Assembly (NCBI RefSeq): GCF_900091845.1
Contig: NZ_FMCI01000099.1
Span: 1 to 48,244, forward strand
Source: Streptomyces sp. SolWspMP-5a-2
GTDB taxonomy: Bacteria > Actinomycetota > Actinomycetes > Streptomycetales > Streptomycetaceae
DNA length: 48,244 nt
Direction of reading: 5' to 3'
Part shown: in pieces, positions 18,943 through 27,568 of the stretch
Position numbering within the stretch: the first letter of the stretch is position 1
How the letters are laid out: each line of letters starts with the position of its first letter
The notes under the pieces: generated by a model
Told to the model about the DNA's origin: nothing
The model's database searches: none
Seen by the model: the letters and a program-made list of their open reading frames with translations, nothing else
Position numbers and translations under genes: made by a program

Positions 18943-19506
18943 TCACCGTGCCGGTGTCGCGTCCGTGTCGGTGAGTTGTCGCCAGCGGTCGGCCAGGAGG
19001 CCGTAGAGCAGGTCGTCGGTCCACTCGCCCTTGAGCCAGGTGAACGCCGGACGGCGGCCCTCGGCCGCGAACCCCACCCGCTCCAGAAGCCGCGCGGAGG
19101 CCGTGTTGCGCGCGTCGCACTCGGCGGAGACGCGCCGCAGTCCCCGGCGGTCGAAGAGGTCGCCGAGGACCGCCCGCACCGCCTCGGAGGCGTACCCGCT
19201 GCCCTGTCTGCGCGGGTCGAGGGTGAAGCCCAGGTCGGCCTGCATCAGGTTCTCGTGCAGACGGACCCCGACATCGCCGATCAGGCGGCCGTCTGCCTTC
19301 TCCTCGACGGCGTACTGGAACCAGCCGGGCCGGTCCGGGTCGCCCGCGGCGAACTCCGCGACCAGGGAGGCCGCGGCGTCGAGCGTGACCGGCGCCGTCC
19401 AGCCCTGGTAGCGGGCGACCGCGGGGTCCGAGCGGTAGGCGGAGAGGGCGGGCGCGTCGTCCGGCCGGAAGCGACGCACGACGAGACGGGGGGTTTCGAG
19501 CAGCAC
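18943..19506 (-). CDS. GNAT N-acetyltransferase (RimJ/RimL type)
   Basis: A 187-residue acetyl-CoA-dependent acyltransferase. It has the opening ETPRLVVRRFRPDDAPAL, the beta4 region IGDVGVRL, the acetyl-CoA loop DPRRQGSGYASEAV (about 97-110) with the R/Q-x-x-G-x-G/A pattern, and the C-terminal RNTASARLLERVGF, all typical of the RimJ/RimL-like branch. The substrate cannot be read from sequence; relatives acetylate ribosomal-protein N-termini, amino acids or antibiotics. The start is GTG without a convincing ribosome site. It follows the TetR gene on the same strand after 194 bp, so it may have its own promoter. Confidence 0.9.
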   Translation of the reverse strand: MLLETPRLVVRRFRPDDAPALSAYRSDPAVARYQGWTAPVTLDAAASLVAEFAAGDPDRPGWFQYAVEEKADGRLIGDVGVRLHENLMQADLGFTLDPRRQGSGYASEAVRAVLGDLFDRRGLRRVSAECDARNTASARLLERVGFAAEGRRPAFTWLKGEWTDDLLYGLLADRWRQLTDTDATPAR

Positions 19507-19700
19507 GAACGGATGATCTCAGTCGACGACCGGGGGAGGGAACCCCGTTCGGGAGCGGGGGACGGAGGCGGGGAGACGGGAGCGGCCGGTGGCTCACCGG
19601 TGGCTTTCCGGGGGCGGACGGCTATCCGATGGTTCTCCGGGTGACGGACAGGTGCTGGACGCTCGTGATCAGGGCCGGGCCGTGCCGTGCCGGGCGCCGG

Positions 19701-20300
19701 TCAGTTCTCCGGCCGGGTCACCGCGCCGTCCAGCAGCGGGCCGAGTTCCCGAGCCACCGTCGTCAGGGCGGCCGGGTCCCGTTCCGCGCGGGCGATGAGG
19801 ACGGCGCCCTCCAGGGCACTGACCATCAGGGTGGCCAGCGCGGCGGACCGGGACTCGGGGACGTCCATCCCGGTGAGCGCCCGTGCCACAGGCTCCCGCC
19901 AGCACGCGAAGGCGTTCGCGGCCGCCTGTCTGGTGGAGTCCGCGGTGTCGGCGCTGTCCACCGTCGCGGCGGCGACGGGACAGCCCGGGAGCGAACCCGT
20001 CGCCGTCAGCTCGTCGGACCACTGGGCCACCATCGCCGCGAACAGGCCGCTGGGGGACGGCACTTCGAGCCCCGCGAGGAACCGGTCGACGCGCCGGGCC
20101 GCGTACCGCCCGGCCCAGGCCACGGCCTCGTTCACCATCTGTTCCTTCCCGCCCGGGAAGTAGTGCTGGAGCGAACCGCGCGGCGCTCCCGCGTGGGCCG
20201 CCACCTGACGCATCCCGGTCCCGGCGACACCGTCGCGGCGCAGGAGTTGGGCCGCGCTGAAGACCATCCGTTCGCGGGGGCCCCGATCGCTGTCGGCCAT
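19701..20300 (-). CDS. TetR/AcrR-family transcriptional regulator
   Basis: A 199-residue repressor. The N-terminal helix-turn-helix includes [32 protein letters not shown] (cited here by its ends, residues about 25-55). The C-terminal ligand domain resembles the LmrA/YxaF group. The ATG has GGAGGA 7 nt upstream. The gene diverges from a hydroxyacid dehydrogenase gene, and two ATGAC-N4-GTCAT dyads lie between them, so it most likely represses both itself and the dehydrogenase-GNAT operon until a small ligand binds. The ligand is unknown. Confidence 0.92.
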   Translation of the reverse strand: MADSDRGPRERMVFSAAQLLRRDGVAGTGMRQVAAHAGAPRGSLQHYFPGGKEQMVNEAVAWAGRYAARRVDRFLAGLEVPSPSGLFAAMVAQWSDELTATGSLPGCPVAAATVDSADTADSTRQAAANAFACWREPVARALTGMDVPESRSAALATLMVSALEGAVLIARAERDPAALTTVARELGPLLDGAVTRPEN

Positions 20301-20351
20301 CGCCGTCCTCCGTCCGTCCCGGGCCGGACGCGCACCGGCACCGTCCCCGAT

Positions 20352-20394
20352 TATGACAGCGGTCATAGCGGTCGGCTATCATGACCGTCGTCAT
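20352..20394. promoter_or_regulatory. Paired TetR operators
   Basis: Two copies of ATGAC-N4-GTCAT (arms at 20353-20366 and 20381-20394) stand 28 bp centre to centre. The first extends to TATGAC-N4-GTCATA. They lie between the divergent TetR and dehydrogenase starts, so both promoters could be controlled from here. Confidence 0.8.
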
Positions 20395-20427
20395 AACGGT
20401 GGCGTGGGCCCGCGAGGAGGGTGTGCG

Positions 20428-21669
20428 GTGGAGAAGGATCCCGTCGGATTCATCGGTCTGGGCGTGATGGGCGGCCCCATGGCCCTCAACCTCGTCCGGG
20501 CGGGGACACCGCTCGTCGTCTGGAACCGCACCGCCGCCGGTGCCGAACCGCTGCGGGAGGCGGGCGCCGCCGTCGCCGCCACGCCCGACGAGGTCTTCCG
20601 GCGGGCCGGGACCGTCCTGCTCATGCTCGCCGACGACACCGCGATCGACGCCGTACTGGCCCGCTCCACCGGGGAGTTCGCCGCCCGGGTGGCGGGCCGG
20701 ACGGTCGTCCACATGGGGACCACCTCGCCCGGCTACTCGCGTGCCCTGGAGGCCGACGTCAAGGCGGCGGGCGGCCGGTACGTCGAGGCGCCCGTCTCCG
20801 GATCGCGCGAACCCGCCCGCGCCGGACGGCTGGTGGGCATGCTCGCCGGGGACGAGGACGCCGTCGCGGACGTGGAACCGCTGCTCGCCCCGGTCTGCCA
20901 CCAGACGTTCGGGTGCGGCGCGGTCCCGGACGCGCTGCTCATGAAGCTCTCGGTGAACCTGTTCCTGATCACACAGGTCACCGGTCTCGCGGAGGCGTTC
21001 CACTTCGCCGACCGGCACGGCATCGACCAGCGGCGGCTCGCCGACATCCTCGCGGCGGGGCCGATGGCGAGCACCGTCTCCCGCGGCAAGGCCGCCGGTC
21101 TGGTCTCCCGCGACTTCACCGTGCAGGCCGCGATCCTCGACGTGCTGAAGAACAACCGCCTGATCGCGGCCGAGGCCAGGGCGTCCGGGGTCGCCTCACC
21201 GCTGCTCGACGCCTGCCTCGCCCTGTACCGGGAGACGGCCGAACTCGGCCTGGGCGGCGCCGACATGGCCGCCGTCGTGCACGCGCTGGAGGCCCGCACG
21301 GAGCGGGGAGCCATCGACGGTCACGAGGCCGACGCGGAGCGGGAAGCCGCCGTCGGCAGCGAGGCCCGTCCAGAGCCGGGAGACGCCGTCGACCACAAGA
21401 CGCTTACCGAGCTTCGAGTTGGCGTCGGTCACGAGACGCGTACGGAGTCGGGAGTCGGCGTCGGTCACGAGACGGGTACGGAGCTGGGAGTTGGCGTCGG
21501 CCACAAGACGCTTACGGAGATCGGAGTTGGCGTCGGTCACGAGGCCCGTGCAGAGCCGGAAGCCTCCGGCGGCGACGACGCCCGTACGGATCGGGCAGCC
21601 CCTGTCAGCCACTTGGCGCGTACGGATCGGGACGCCCCCGTCGCCCACGAAGCCCGCGGGGAGCGGTAG
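20428..21669 (+). CDS. 3-hydroxyisobutyrate dehydrogenase-family oxidoreductase with repetitive C-terminal tail
   Basis: A 413-residue beta-hydroxyacid dehydrogenase. The NAD(P) fold starts with [12 protein letters not shown] (GxGxxG at 10-15). The substrate signature is [15 protein letters not shown] (about 117-131), and the catalytic Lys lies in LLMKLSVN (K173). The normal fold ends near residue 293 ([11 protein letters not shown]). The last 120 residues are exactly ten diverged 12-residue repeats resembling that native ending. The GTG start has GAGGAGG 7 nt upstream. It likely oxidises or reduces a small 3-hydroxyacid or a related aldehyde/imine; the substrate is not determined. The gene is 3 nt from the following GNAT gene and probably controlled by the divergent TetR. 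Confidence 0.9.
   Translation: MEKDPVGFIGLGVMGGPMALNLVRAGTPLVVWNRTAAGAEPLREAGAAVAATPDEVFRRAGTVLLMLADDTAIDAVLARSTGEFAARVAGRTVVHMGTTSPGYSRALEADVKAAGGRYVEAPVSGSREPARAGRLVGMLAGDEDAVADVEPLLAPVCHQTFGCGAVPDALLMKLSVNLFLITQVTGLAEAFHFADRHGIDQRRLADILAAGPMASTVSRGKAAGLVSRDFTVQAAILDVLKNNRLIAAEARASGVASPLLDACLALYRETAELGLGGADMAAVVHALEARTERGAIDGHEADAEREAAVGSEARPEPGDAVDHKTLTELRVGVGHETRTESGVGVGHETGTELGVGVGHKTLTEIGVGVGHEARAEPEASGGDDARTDRAAPVSHLARTDRDAPVAHEARGER
21307..21666 (+). repeat. Ten in-frame 36-nt tandem repeats forming the dehydrogenase tail
   Basis: The array is exactly ten 36-nt units and ends at the stop codon. Examples are [16 protein letters not shown] units at 21415, 21451, 21487 and 21523, and more diverged ones such as [12 protein letters not shown] (21307) and [12 protein letters not shown] (21631). 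The preceding native sequence [12 protein letters not shown] aligns with the unit, so the tail probably arose by repeated duplication of the gene's own 3' end. Confidence 0.85.
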
Positions 21670-21672
21670 GTC

Positions 21673-22518
21673 ATGTCCCGGACCCCCGCCCCGGCCGACC
21701 CGCCCGTGCCCCCTTCCTCCGCTGTCGGGGCCGATCTGCTCGACCGGATGGAGCGCAACCTCGCCGAGCACGCCTGCCATCTCCACCGGGGGCTCACCGG
21801 CGCGCGGGTGCTCGCCACGGACGATCTCCTGATCGCCGACAGCGGGCTCGACGACGACACCTTCAACATCGTCGCCGCCGCCCGGTTCACCCCCGGGGAC
21901 GCCGACGCGAGGATCGCCGCCGTGCTGCGGGAGACGGGGAGCCGGTCCCGTCCGTTCTCCTGGTGGGTCGGTCCGGCGAGCACCCCGCCCGATCTCCCGG
22001 CCCGCCTGGTGGCGGCGGGCGCACCGGCCGCCGAGCGCGAGACGGCGATGGCGGCCCCGCTCGACGACCTGCCCCCGTGCCCCCGGATCGGCGGGCTCGA
22101 CATCCGGCGCGTCACCGCGCCGGCCGGACTCGCCCACTACGCTGCGATCCTTGCCGCGAACTGGGACCCGCCCGCCGCGACCGTCCGCCGGTTCTACGCG
22201 GCGACGGCGTCCCGGGCGCTGGCGCCGGACAGCCCGGCCCGCTATCTCGTCGGGTCGTACCGGGGCGTCCCGGTCTGCACGGCCGAGGTGTTCCACCACG
22301 CCGGGGTCGCGGGCGTCTACAACATCAGCACGCTCGCCGCCCACCGCCGACGCGGCTACGGCGGCGCCGTCACCCTCGCCGCCCTCCACGCGGCCCGCGC
22401 CGAGGGCCTCGGACACGCCGTCCTCCAGGCGTCGCCGGACGGCGAACCCGTCTACCGCAGGCTCGGCTTCCGCGCCTGCGGCCAGGTCACCGAGCACCCG
22501 GTGGGCCGGACCGGCTGA
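21673..22518 (+). CDS. GNAT N-acetyltransferase
   Basis: A 281-residue protein whose C-terminal half is a GNAT domain: [18 protein letters not shown], then [24 protein letters not shown], with the acetyl-CoA loop R-R-x-G-Y-G-G-A near 225, and the terminal [15 protein letters not shown]. The N-terminal half is a degenerate GNAT-like or family-specific domain. The gene starts 3 nt after the dehydrogenase stop and is surely co-transcribed. The substrate is unknown. It ends only 4 nt from the convergent ornithine-cyclodeaminase-family gene. Confidence 0.88.
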   Translation: MSRTPAPADPPVPPSSAVGADLLDRMERNLAEHACHLHRGLTGARVLATDDLLIADSGLDDDTFNIVAAARFTPGDADARIAAVLRETGSRSRPFSWWVGPASTPPDLPARLVAAGAPAAERETAMAAPLDDLPPCPRIGGLDIRRVTAPAGLAHYAAILAANWDPPAATVRRFYAATASRALAPDSPARYLVGSYRGVPVCTAEVFHHAGVAGVYNISTLAAHRRRGYGGAVTLAALHAARAEGLGHAVLQASPDGEPVYRRLGFRACGQVTEHPVGRTG

Positions 22519-22522
22519 CGTG

Positions 22523-23458
22523 TCACCCGCCCCGGCGGAAGCGGCCGGTCGCCGTCGCGTGGACCACGTGCGCGGCGGCCACGTCCAGGGCGGCGTGGCC
22601 GGTCGACTTGAAGACGGTGAGCGCGCCGGGGGAGTGCCCACCGGGTGCCGCACCGGCGAGGACCGAGCCCAGCAGGGTGACCGTCCGGTCCGCGGGCAGG
22701 CCCTGCAACTCGTGCGCGCCGGACGGCGGTGGCGTCGCGGAGGCGCCCGGCCACTCGGCGAACAGCGCCGCGTCCCGGACCGTCGCCGCGTCGAGTTCCG
22801 GTCCGTGCGAGCCGCCGACCGAACTGACGTGCGTGCCCGGGGCGAGCCAGTCGCGGTGCAGGACCGGGGTGGTCGCACCGGTGCAGCAGTACACGGTCGC
22901 CGCCCCGCGCACGGCCGCCTCGATGCCGTCGGCGGCGATCCCCGCCGGATGCAGGGCGGCTGTCGCGCGGACCCCGGCCGGGTCCCGGCCCGCGACCGTG
23001 ACCGGGTCCGCCGGTCGCAGCGCGGCCAGCAGGCCGACCTGGGCGCGGGCCTGCGCGCCCGTGCCGACGACCACGACGGGACCGGGTCCGGCCAGCGCCA
23101 GCGCGCTGTGCGTGGCGACGGCGGCGGTGCGCCAGGCCGTCACCGGCTCGGCGTCCAGGACGGCGAGGGGGCGGCCGTCGTCGGCGTCGAAGAGGGCGAT
23201 GACGCCCCGGTGGCTGCTGCGTCCGGGGCGGCCGGGATCGGCGAAGACCGACACCAGCTTCGCCGCGAGGCCGAGCCCCGGCACATGGCCCGGCATGGCG
23301 CCGAGCAGTCCGTTCGGCGCGAGGGCGGCGATCCGCGGCGGCGCCGACGCCGTTCCGTCCGCGACCGCGACGAGGGCCCGCGCGACGGCGTCCATCAGGC
23401 GGCCGGGGTCCAGCGCGGCGAGGGTGGCGGCCCGGTCCAGGACGAGGAGGCCGCTCAT
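22523..23458 (-). CDS. Ornithine cyclodeaminase / mu-crystallin family protein
   Basis: A 311-residue member of the ornithine cyclodeaminase/mu-crystallin/alanine-dehydrogenase-like family. The NAD-binding segment is VVVVGTGAQARAQVGLL (about 130-146). Upstream is the family substrate region with PPRIAAL, GAMPGHVPG and GLAAKLVSVF; downstream are THVSSVGGSHGPELDAATV and KSTGHAALDVAAAHVV. Members act as cyclodeaminases, ketimine reductases or amino-acid dehydrogenases, and sequence alone does not choose. The ATG overlaps the IclR stop (ATGA), so the two are co-expressed and this enzyme may act in the pathway that the IclR protein controls. Confidence 0.88.
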   Translation of the reverse strand: MSGLLVLDRAATLAALDPGRLMDAVARALVAVADGTASAPPRIAALAPNGLLGAMPGHVPGLGLAAKLVSVFADPGRPGRSSHRGVIALFDADDGRPLAVLDAEPVTAWRTAAVATHSALALAGPGPVVVVGTGAQARAQVGLLAALRPADPVTVAGRDPAGVRATAALHPAGIAADGIEAAVRGAATVYCCTGATTPVLHRDWLAPGTHVSSVGGSHGPELDAATVRDAALFAEWPGASATPPPSGAHELQGLPADRTVTLLGSVLAGAAPGGHSPGALTVFKSTGHAALDVAAAHVVHATATGRFRRGG

Positions 23459-24597
23459 CCCGCGGCCTCCCGCGCCGTCCCGGCCAGCAGCCCGGTGAGC
23501 GTGTCGACCGCCGACGCGAGCGCGTCCCGCAGCCGCTCCAGCCGGTCCGCGTCGATCTCGGCGTCCGGTCCGACGACGGTCAGCGCGCAGACCGGCGCCC
23601 CCGCGACCGGCGTCACGGCCCGGCTGACGGAGGCCACGAACCGGTCGTTGCGGCCGTGTTCCACGGCGAAACCGTCCGCCTCGGTCCGCGCCAGGTCGGC
23701 CGATAGGCCCCCGGGTCCCGCCATGGGGTGCCCGGCCTCGCGCGCCACGTCGAGGTAGGGGCCGCGGGCCTCCGGCGGCAGCGCGGCGACCAGGGCGAGC
23801 GGGCCCGCGAACCGGTGCACCGGCAGCGCCTCGCCGAGCAGGGTGCTGATCATGGCGAGCCGGTCGGGGCGGACCACGTCCACCACCCGGGAGCCCGTGC
23901 GCTCCAGCACCTGGAGGTTGACCATCAGCCCGGTGCCCGCCGAGAGGTCCGTCAGGACCGGACGGGCCAGCGAGGTCAGCGAGTTGTGGGCGGCCCGGGA
24001 CGACAGCAGTAGGACGGCGGTGCCCGGCAGATACCGGTCCCCGGCCCGCAGCACCCAGCCCCTGCGGACCAGGTCGAGGAGGATGCGGTAGGCGGTGGCC
24101 CGGTGCAGCCCGACCTCGTCGGCGAGTTCGGTGAGCCGGGGCGGACGCGGCGCCCGCCCGACCGCCTCGACCAGATCGAGCGCCTTGTCGACGGCGGTCC
24201 GCGCCCCCTTCGACGGCCCGCCATCCGCTGGGCGCGCCTCTTCCGGCGTCCCGTCATCGGCTGGGCGCGATCCTGTCGATGGCCTGTCTCCGGTTGAGCG
24301 CGGCCCTGTCTGCGGCCCGTCCTCGCTTGAGCGCGGCCCCGGCGACGGCCGGTGACCGGTCGGGCGCGTTTCTGCCGGCGGCTGGTCACCGGTCGGGCGC
24401 GGCCCTGGCGACGGCCCGTCACCCGTTGAGCGAGGTTCCTCCAGCGGCTCGAACTCGGCGATGACGAGCCCCTGCTGTGGCTCGCCCCCGGCCGTGAGCG
24501 GTGCCCCGGGCGACTCGTCCCCGTCCGACGGCCTCCCCCCGGTCTCGGCGGGGGCCGGGGACCCCTGGTGCCCGGCCGTGCGGGGCGCGTGCGGCAT
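23455..24597 (-). CDS. IclR-family transcriptional regulator with repetitive N-terminal extension
   Basis: A 380-residue regulator, about 130 residues longer than usual. The winged helix (about 134-190) contains LTELADEVGLHRATAYRILLD; the ligand-binding IclR domain follows, with DVVRPDRLAMISTLLGEALPVHRFAGPLAL and the C-terminal VSRAVTPVAGAPVCALTVVG. Residues about 54-131 are seven Pro-rich 11-residue repeats (RPTGDxPSPGP type). The ATG has GGAAGGG at 6 nt. Because the extension is in good codon usage and starts with a proper ribosome site, I keep it, but a start nearer the helix-turn-helix cannot be excluded. The gene diverges from the amidohydrolase/dipeptidase operon, which it probably controls. 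Confidence 0.88.
   Translation of the reverse strand: MPHAPRTAGHQGSPAPAETGGRPSDGDESPGAPLTAGGEPQQGLVIAEFEPLEEPRSTGDGPSPGPRPTGDQPPAETRPTGHRPSPGPRSSEDGPQTGPRSTGDRPSTGSRPADDGTPEEARPADGGPSKGARTAVDKALDLVEAVGRAPRPPRLTELADEVGLHRATAYRILLDLVRRGWVLRAGDRYLPGTAVLLLSSRAAHNSLTSLARPVLTDLSAGTGLMVNLQVLERTGSRVVDVVRPDRLAMISTLLGEALPVHRFAGPLALVAALPPEARGPYLDVAREAGHPMAGPGGLSADLARTEADGFAVEHGRNDRFVASVSRAVTPVAGAPVCALTVVGPDAEIDADRLERLRDALASAVDTLTGLLAGTAREAAG
24205..24438 (-). repeat. 33-nt tandem repeat encoding the IclR N-terminal extension
   Basis: About seven imperfect 33-nt units encode 11-residue blocks such as RPTGHRPSPGP and RSTGDRPSTGS. In frame throughout. Confidence 0.8.
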
Positions 24598-24676
24598 CGG
24601 AACCCTTCCAGAGCTGCGGGCGGACCGTCCCGTGCGGCGTTCCGCCCGCCGGGATCCGCAGGTAGGGTACCGCTTG

Positions 24677-24711
24677 TTTCGCACAGCGAGAGCGGTGTTA
24701 CCCACACCGCA
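24677..24711. promoter_or_regulatory. Candidate IclR operator region
   Basis: GTTTCGC-ACA-GCGAGAG is an imperfect dyad of the TTCGC-N3-GCGAA type common for actinobacterial IclR regulators. It is directly followed by a perfect inverted repeat GCGGTGT-N5-ACACCGC (24693-24711). Both lie between the divergent IclR and amidohydrolase starts. Confidence 0.5.
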
Positions 24712-24815
24712 ACACAACACAGCCCGACGCGACCCGCCCAGCAACCCGTCCGTTCGGCGAGCCCCGGCGCGACCCGTCGCGCCGGGCCTCCCGTCCGCCG
24801 CGTGACACCTCCGGA

Positions 24816-26132
24816 GTGGTGACCTTGACGACCGAAAGCGCCGGGGCGCCGACCCCCTACGCGCCGCCCGAGCCCGGGACCGTGGTGGTCTACCGGGGCG
24901 CCACCCTCTTCGACGGGACCGGCGGCCCGGCCCGCCCGGGGACGTCGATCGTGGTGGACGGCCCCCTGATCCGGGCTGTCGTGCCCGACGGCGATCCCGC
25001 GGCCTCCGTCGAGGGCGCCGACGTCGTCGACCTCACCGGCCGGTTCGTCACGCCGGGTCTGATCGACGCGCACCAGCACCTCGCCACGCCGCCGGACCGT
25101 CCCGCCGCCGAGGCCGTCCTGCGCCGTCTCGCCCACAGCGGTGTGACCGGCGTACGGGACATGGCCGACGACCTCCGGCAGATCGGCGACCTCGCGCGGG
25201 CCGCCCTGGTCGGGGAGATCGCCGGGCCCGACATCCACTACGCGGCCCTCATGGCGGGCCCCGGCTTCTTCGACGACCCGCGCACCCACCAGGTCACCCG
25301 GGGCGCGGTGCCCGGCGAGGTGCCGTGGATGCAGGCCGTCACCGACGCGACCGACCTGCCGCTCGCGGTGGCGCTGGCCCGCGGCACCCACGCGTCGGCC
25401 ATCAAGGTCTACGCCGACCTGGACGCGGCCCTGGTCACCGCCGTCACCGCCGAGGCGCACCGGCAGGGCATCCCCGTCTGGGCGCACGCCGCGGTGTTCC
25501 CCGCGACCCCGGGGCAGGTCGTCGCGGCCGGAGTGGACACCGTCTCGCACGTCACCCTGCTCGCCCACGAGACGGCGGACCGCCCGCTGACCAGCTACCG
25601 CGACAAGCCGCCCGTCGACCACGCGAGCCTGGTCACCGGCGCCGACGCACGGCTCGACGCCCTCTTCGCCCGGATGCGGGAGCGCGGTGTCATCCTGGAC
25701 GCGACCGCCGCGCTCTGGTCCTCCGCCGAACTCGCCGGGGACGAACGGGCCGAGAGCAACTCCGAGTTGGCCGTCGCCCTGACCGTGCAGGCGCACCGCG
25801 CCGGGGTCGAGCTGGCCACCGGCACCGACCACGAGACGCCGCCGGGCGACCCGTTCCCCGCCCTCTACGACGAACTCGCCTTCCTGGTACGGCGATGCGG
25901 CATCCCGGAGCGGGACGTGCTGCGGTCCGCGACCCTGGTCGGCGCCCGCGGCGCCGGTGTCGGTCACCTCACCGGCAGTGTCGAGCCGGGCAAGCTGGCC
26001 GACCTCGCGGTCTTCGCCCGCGACCCGCTCGCCGACATCGACCACCTGCGCACCATCACCCTGACGGTGAAGCGGGGCCGCCGCCTCCCGCGCGCCGACT
26101 TCGCCACCGACCTTTCCCGGGAGCCCCGTTGA
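24816..26132 (+). CDS. Metal-dependent amidohydrolase (imidazolonepropionase-like)
   Basis: A 438-residue member of the amidohydrolase superfamily with a complete metal site: DAHQH (H86, H88), the carboxylated-lysine position in AIKVYAD (K197), WAH (H224), VSH (H245) and GTDHE (D338). The flanking beta-sandwich strands (TVVVYRGATLFDG and VEPGKLADLAVF) are typical of cyclic-amide hydrolases and prolidase-like members. The start is uncertain: GTG at 24816 or 24819, or TTG at 24825, which has the best spacing from CCGGAG. It overlaps the dipeptidase gene by 4 nt. The pair plausibly degrades an imported amide or dipeptide, with the divergent IclR/cyclodeaminase-like genes in the same pathway; this is inference from context. 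Confidence 0.9.
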   Translation: MVTLTTESAGAPTPYAPPEPGTVVVYRGATLFDGTGGPARPGTSIVVDGPLIRAVVPDGDPAASVEGADVVDLTGRFVTPGLIDAHQHLATPPDRPAAEAVLRRLAHSGVTGVRDMADDLRQIGDLARAALVGEIAGPDIHYAALMAGPGFFDDPRTHQVTRGAVPGEVPWMQAVTDATDLPLAVALARGTHASAIKVYADLDAALVTAVTAEAHRQGIPVWAHAAVFPATPGQVVAAGVDTVSHVTLLAHETADRPLTSYRDKPPVDHASLVTGADARLDALFARMRERGVILDATAALWSSAELAGDERAESNSELAVALTVQAHRAGVELATGTDHETPPGDPFPALYDELAFLVRRCGIPERDVLRSATLVGARGAGVGHLTGSVEPGKLADLAVFARDPLADIDHLRTITLTVKRGRRLPRADFATDLSREPR

Positions 26133-27196
26133 GCCGTACCCCGCTGATCGTCAACGCCCTCGGTCAGCTCGACAACCCCAACTCCGCGCGGTCCGTGGCG
26201 GCGGCGGGCGATCTGAACCCGAGCGGCGAGCAGATCACCGTCGACGCGCGCACCCTTGCCGAGGCCCGCGCCTCCGGGCTCACCGCCGTCAACATCACCC
26301 TGGGGTACGTGATGGGCGACCTCCCGCCCTACGAGCACACCCTGCACGAGATCGACGTCTGGGACGACGTCATCGCCCGGCACCCCGGCGACCTCCTGAA
26401 GGTGACCGGCGTCGAGGACATCCGCACCGCCGCCCGTGACGGCCGGGTCGGTGTCGTCTACGGCTTCCAGAACGCGGAGGCCGTCGGCGACGACGTCGGC
26501 CGCGTCGCCACCTTCGCCGAACGCGGCGTGCGGGTCGTGCAGTTGACGTACAACCAGGCCAACCACCTCGGCGGCGGCTCGATGGCGCCCGGGGACACGC
26601 CCCTCACCGCGTTCGGGCGCGAGGTGGTCGAGGCGCTCAACGAGCAGCACCTCATGGTCGACCTCTCGCACAGCGGTGAACGGACCTGCCTCGACGCCGC
26701 CGTCCACTCCCGCGCGCCGGTGTCCGTCAACCACACCGGCTGCCGCGCCCTCACCGACCTGCCCCGCAACAAGACCGACGAGGAGCTGCGCCTGGTCGCC
26801 TCGCGGGGCGGGTTCGTCGGCATCTACTTCATGCCGTTCCTCAACCCCACCGGCCACGCGCGCGCCGCCGACGTCGTCGAGCACCTCGCGCACGCCGTGA
26901 ACGTCTGCGGCGAGGACCACGTCGGCATCGGCACCGACGGCCCGGTCACCGCCGTCGACGATCTCGACGCCTACCGGGAACGGCTCGCCGAGCACGTGGC
27001 CAGGCGGCGGGAGGCCGGGGTGTCGGCGGCCGGGGAGCGGCCGGACACCCTCCCCTTCGTCGTCGATCTGCGCGGCGTGGACCAGTTCCGCGAGCTGATC
27101 CGGCTGCTGGAGCGGCGCGGCTTCTCGTCGGAGCGGATCGAGAAGATCATGGGCCGCAACTTCGTCGACCACGCGACCCGCGTCTGGCGCTCCTAG
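26129..27196 (+). CDS. Peptidase family M19 (membrane dipeptidase-like) protein
   Basis: A 355-residue protein of the renal/membrane dipeptidase family. Conserved metal and substrate residues are recognisable: bridging Glu in FQNAEA (E117), His in VDLSHSGE (H181), His and Arg in VNHTGCRA (H202, R206), and GIGTDGP. The N-terminal H-x-D pair of classical members is absent: the equivalent stretch reads LIVNALGQLDNPN. So it may belong to a divergent subfamily or bind one metal. The start is TTG inside the amidohydrolase stop (TTGA overlap) with GGGAG upstream. No signal peptide is seen, so it acts in the cytoplasm. It is probably translationally coupled to the amidohydrolase. Confidence 0.88.
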   Translation: MSRTPLIVNALGQLDNPNSARSVAAAGDLNPSGEQITVDARTLAEARASGLTAVNITLGYVMGDLPPYEHTLHEIDVWDDVIARHPGDLLKVTGVEDIRTAARDGRVGVVYGFQNAEAVGDDVGRVATFAERGVRVVQLTYNQANHLGGGSMAPGDTPLTAFGREVVEALNEQHLMVDLSHSGERTCLDAAVHSRAPVSVNHTGCRALTDLPRNKTDEELRLVASRGGFVGIYFMPFLNPTGHARAADVVEHLAHAVNVCGEDHVGIGTDGPVTAVDDLDAYRERLAEHVARRREAGVSAAGERPDTLPFVVDLRGVDQFRELIRLLERRGFSSERIEKIMGRNFVDHATRVWRS

Positions 27197-27568
27197 ACAC
27201 CCGCGTCCGGCGTTCCCGGGAGCTGTCCCGGGGACGCTCCGGGACCTGCGGGAGGCGGCTCGGTCCGTCCGGGGGCGGGAGGTCCCTCGGACGGACCCGA
27301 GGTTAGGAAGATTTTGCCCGTGGCCGGTTCCCGTCGACGCGCGCACGGTGGACGGGGCGCGCCGGGTTTTGCGCAGACCAAATGAGGCCGGAAAGGGCGG
27401 TAGCGGCGCCCCGCGCGTGTTACGACCGTGTTGACCGGCCTGATCGGCGGGCGCATCCTCACATGTAGATGGCAGTTACACCTTGTTTGTCCGACGAGCC
27501 CGTCCCGCAGGTGAGGAACAGCAGGTGGGAGGGGTGACCGCGGACTTACCTGGCGCGGGAGGCAACGC
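27197..27568 (+). other. Intergenic region between dipeptidase and asnB
   Basis: It begins with the dipeptidase terminator (listed) and ends with the asnB ribosome site GGGAGG. The right half is relatively A/T-rich around TTGACC (about 27,430) and should carry the asnB promoter, but I cannot pair it with a convincing -10. No coding frame. Confidence 0.6.
27259..27301 (+). terminator. Terminator after the amidohydrolase-dipeptidase operon
   Basis: CTCGGTCCGTCC pairs with GGACGGACCCGAG (12 bp, one bulged base) around an 18-nt loop, about 60 nt past the stop. Confidence 0.75.
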
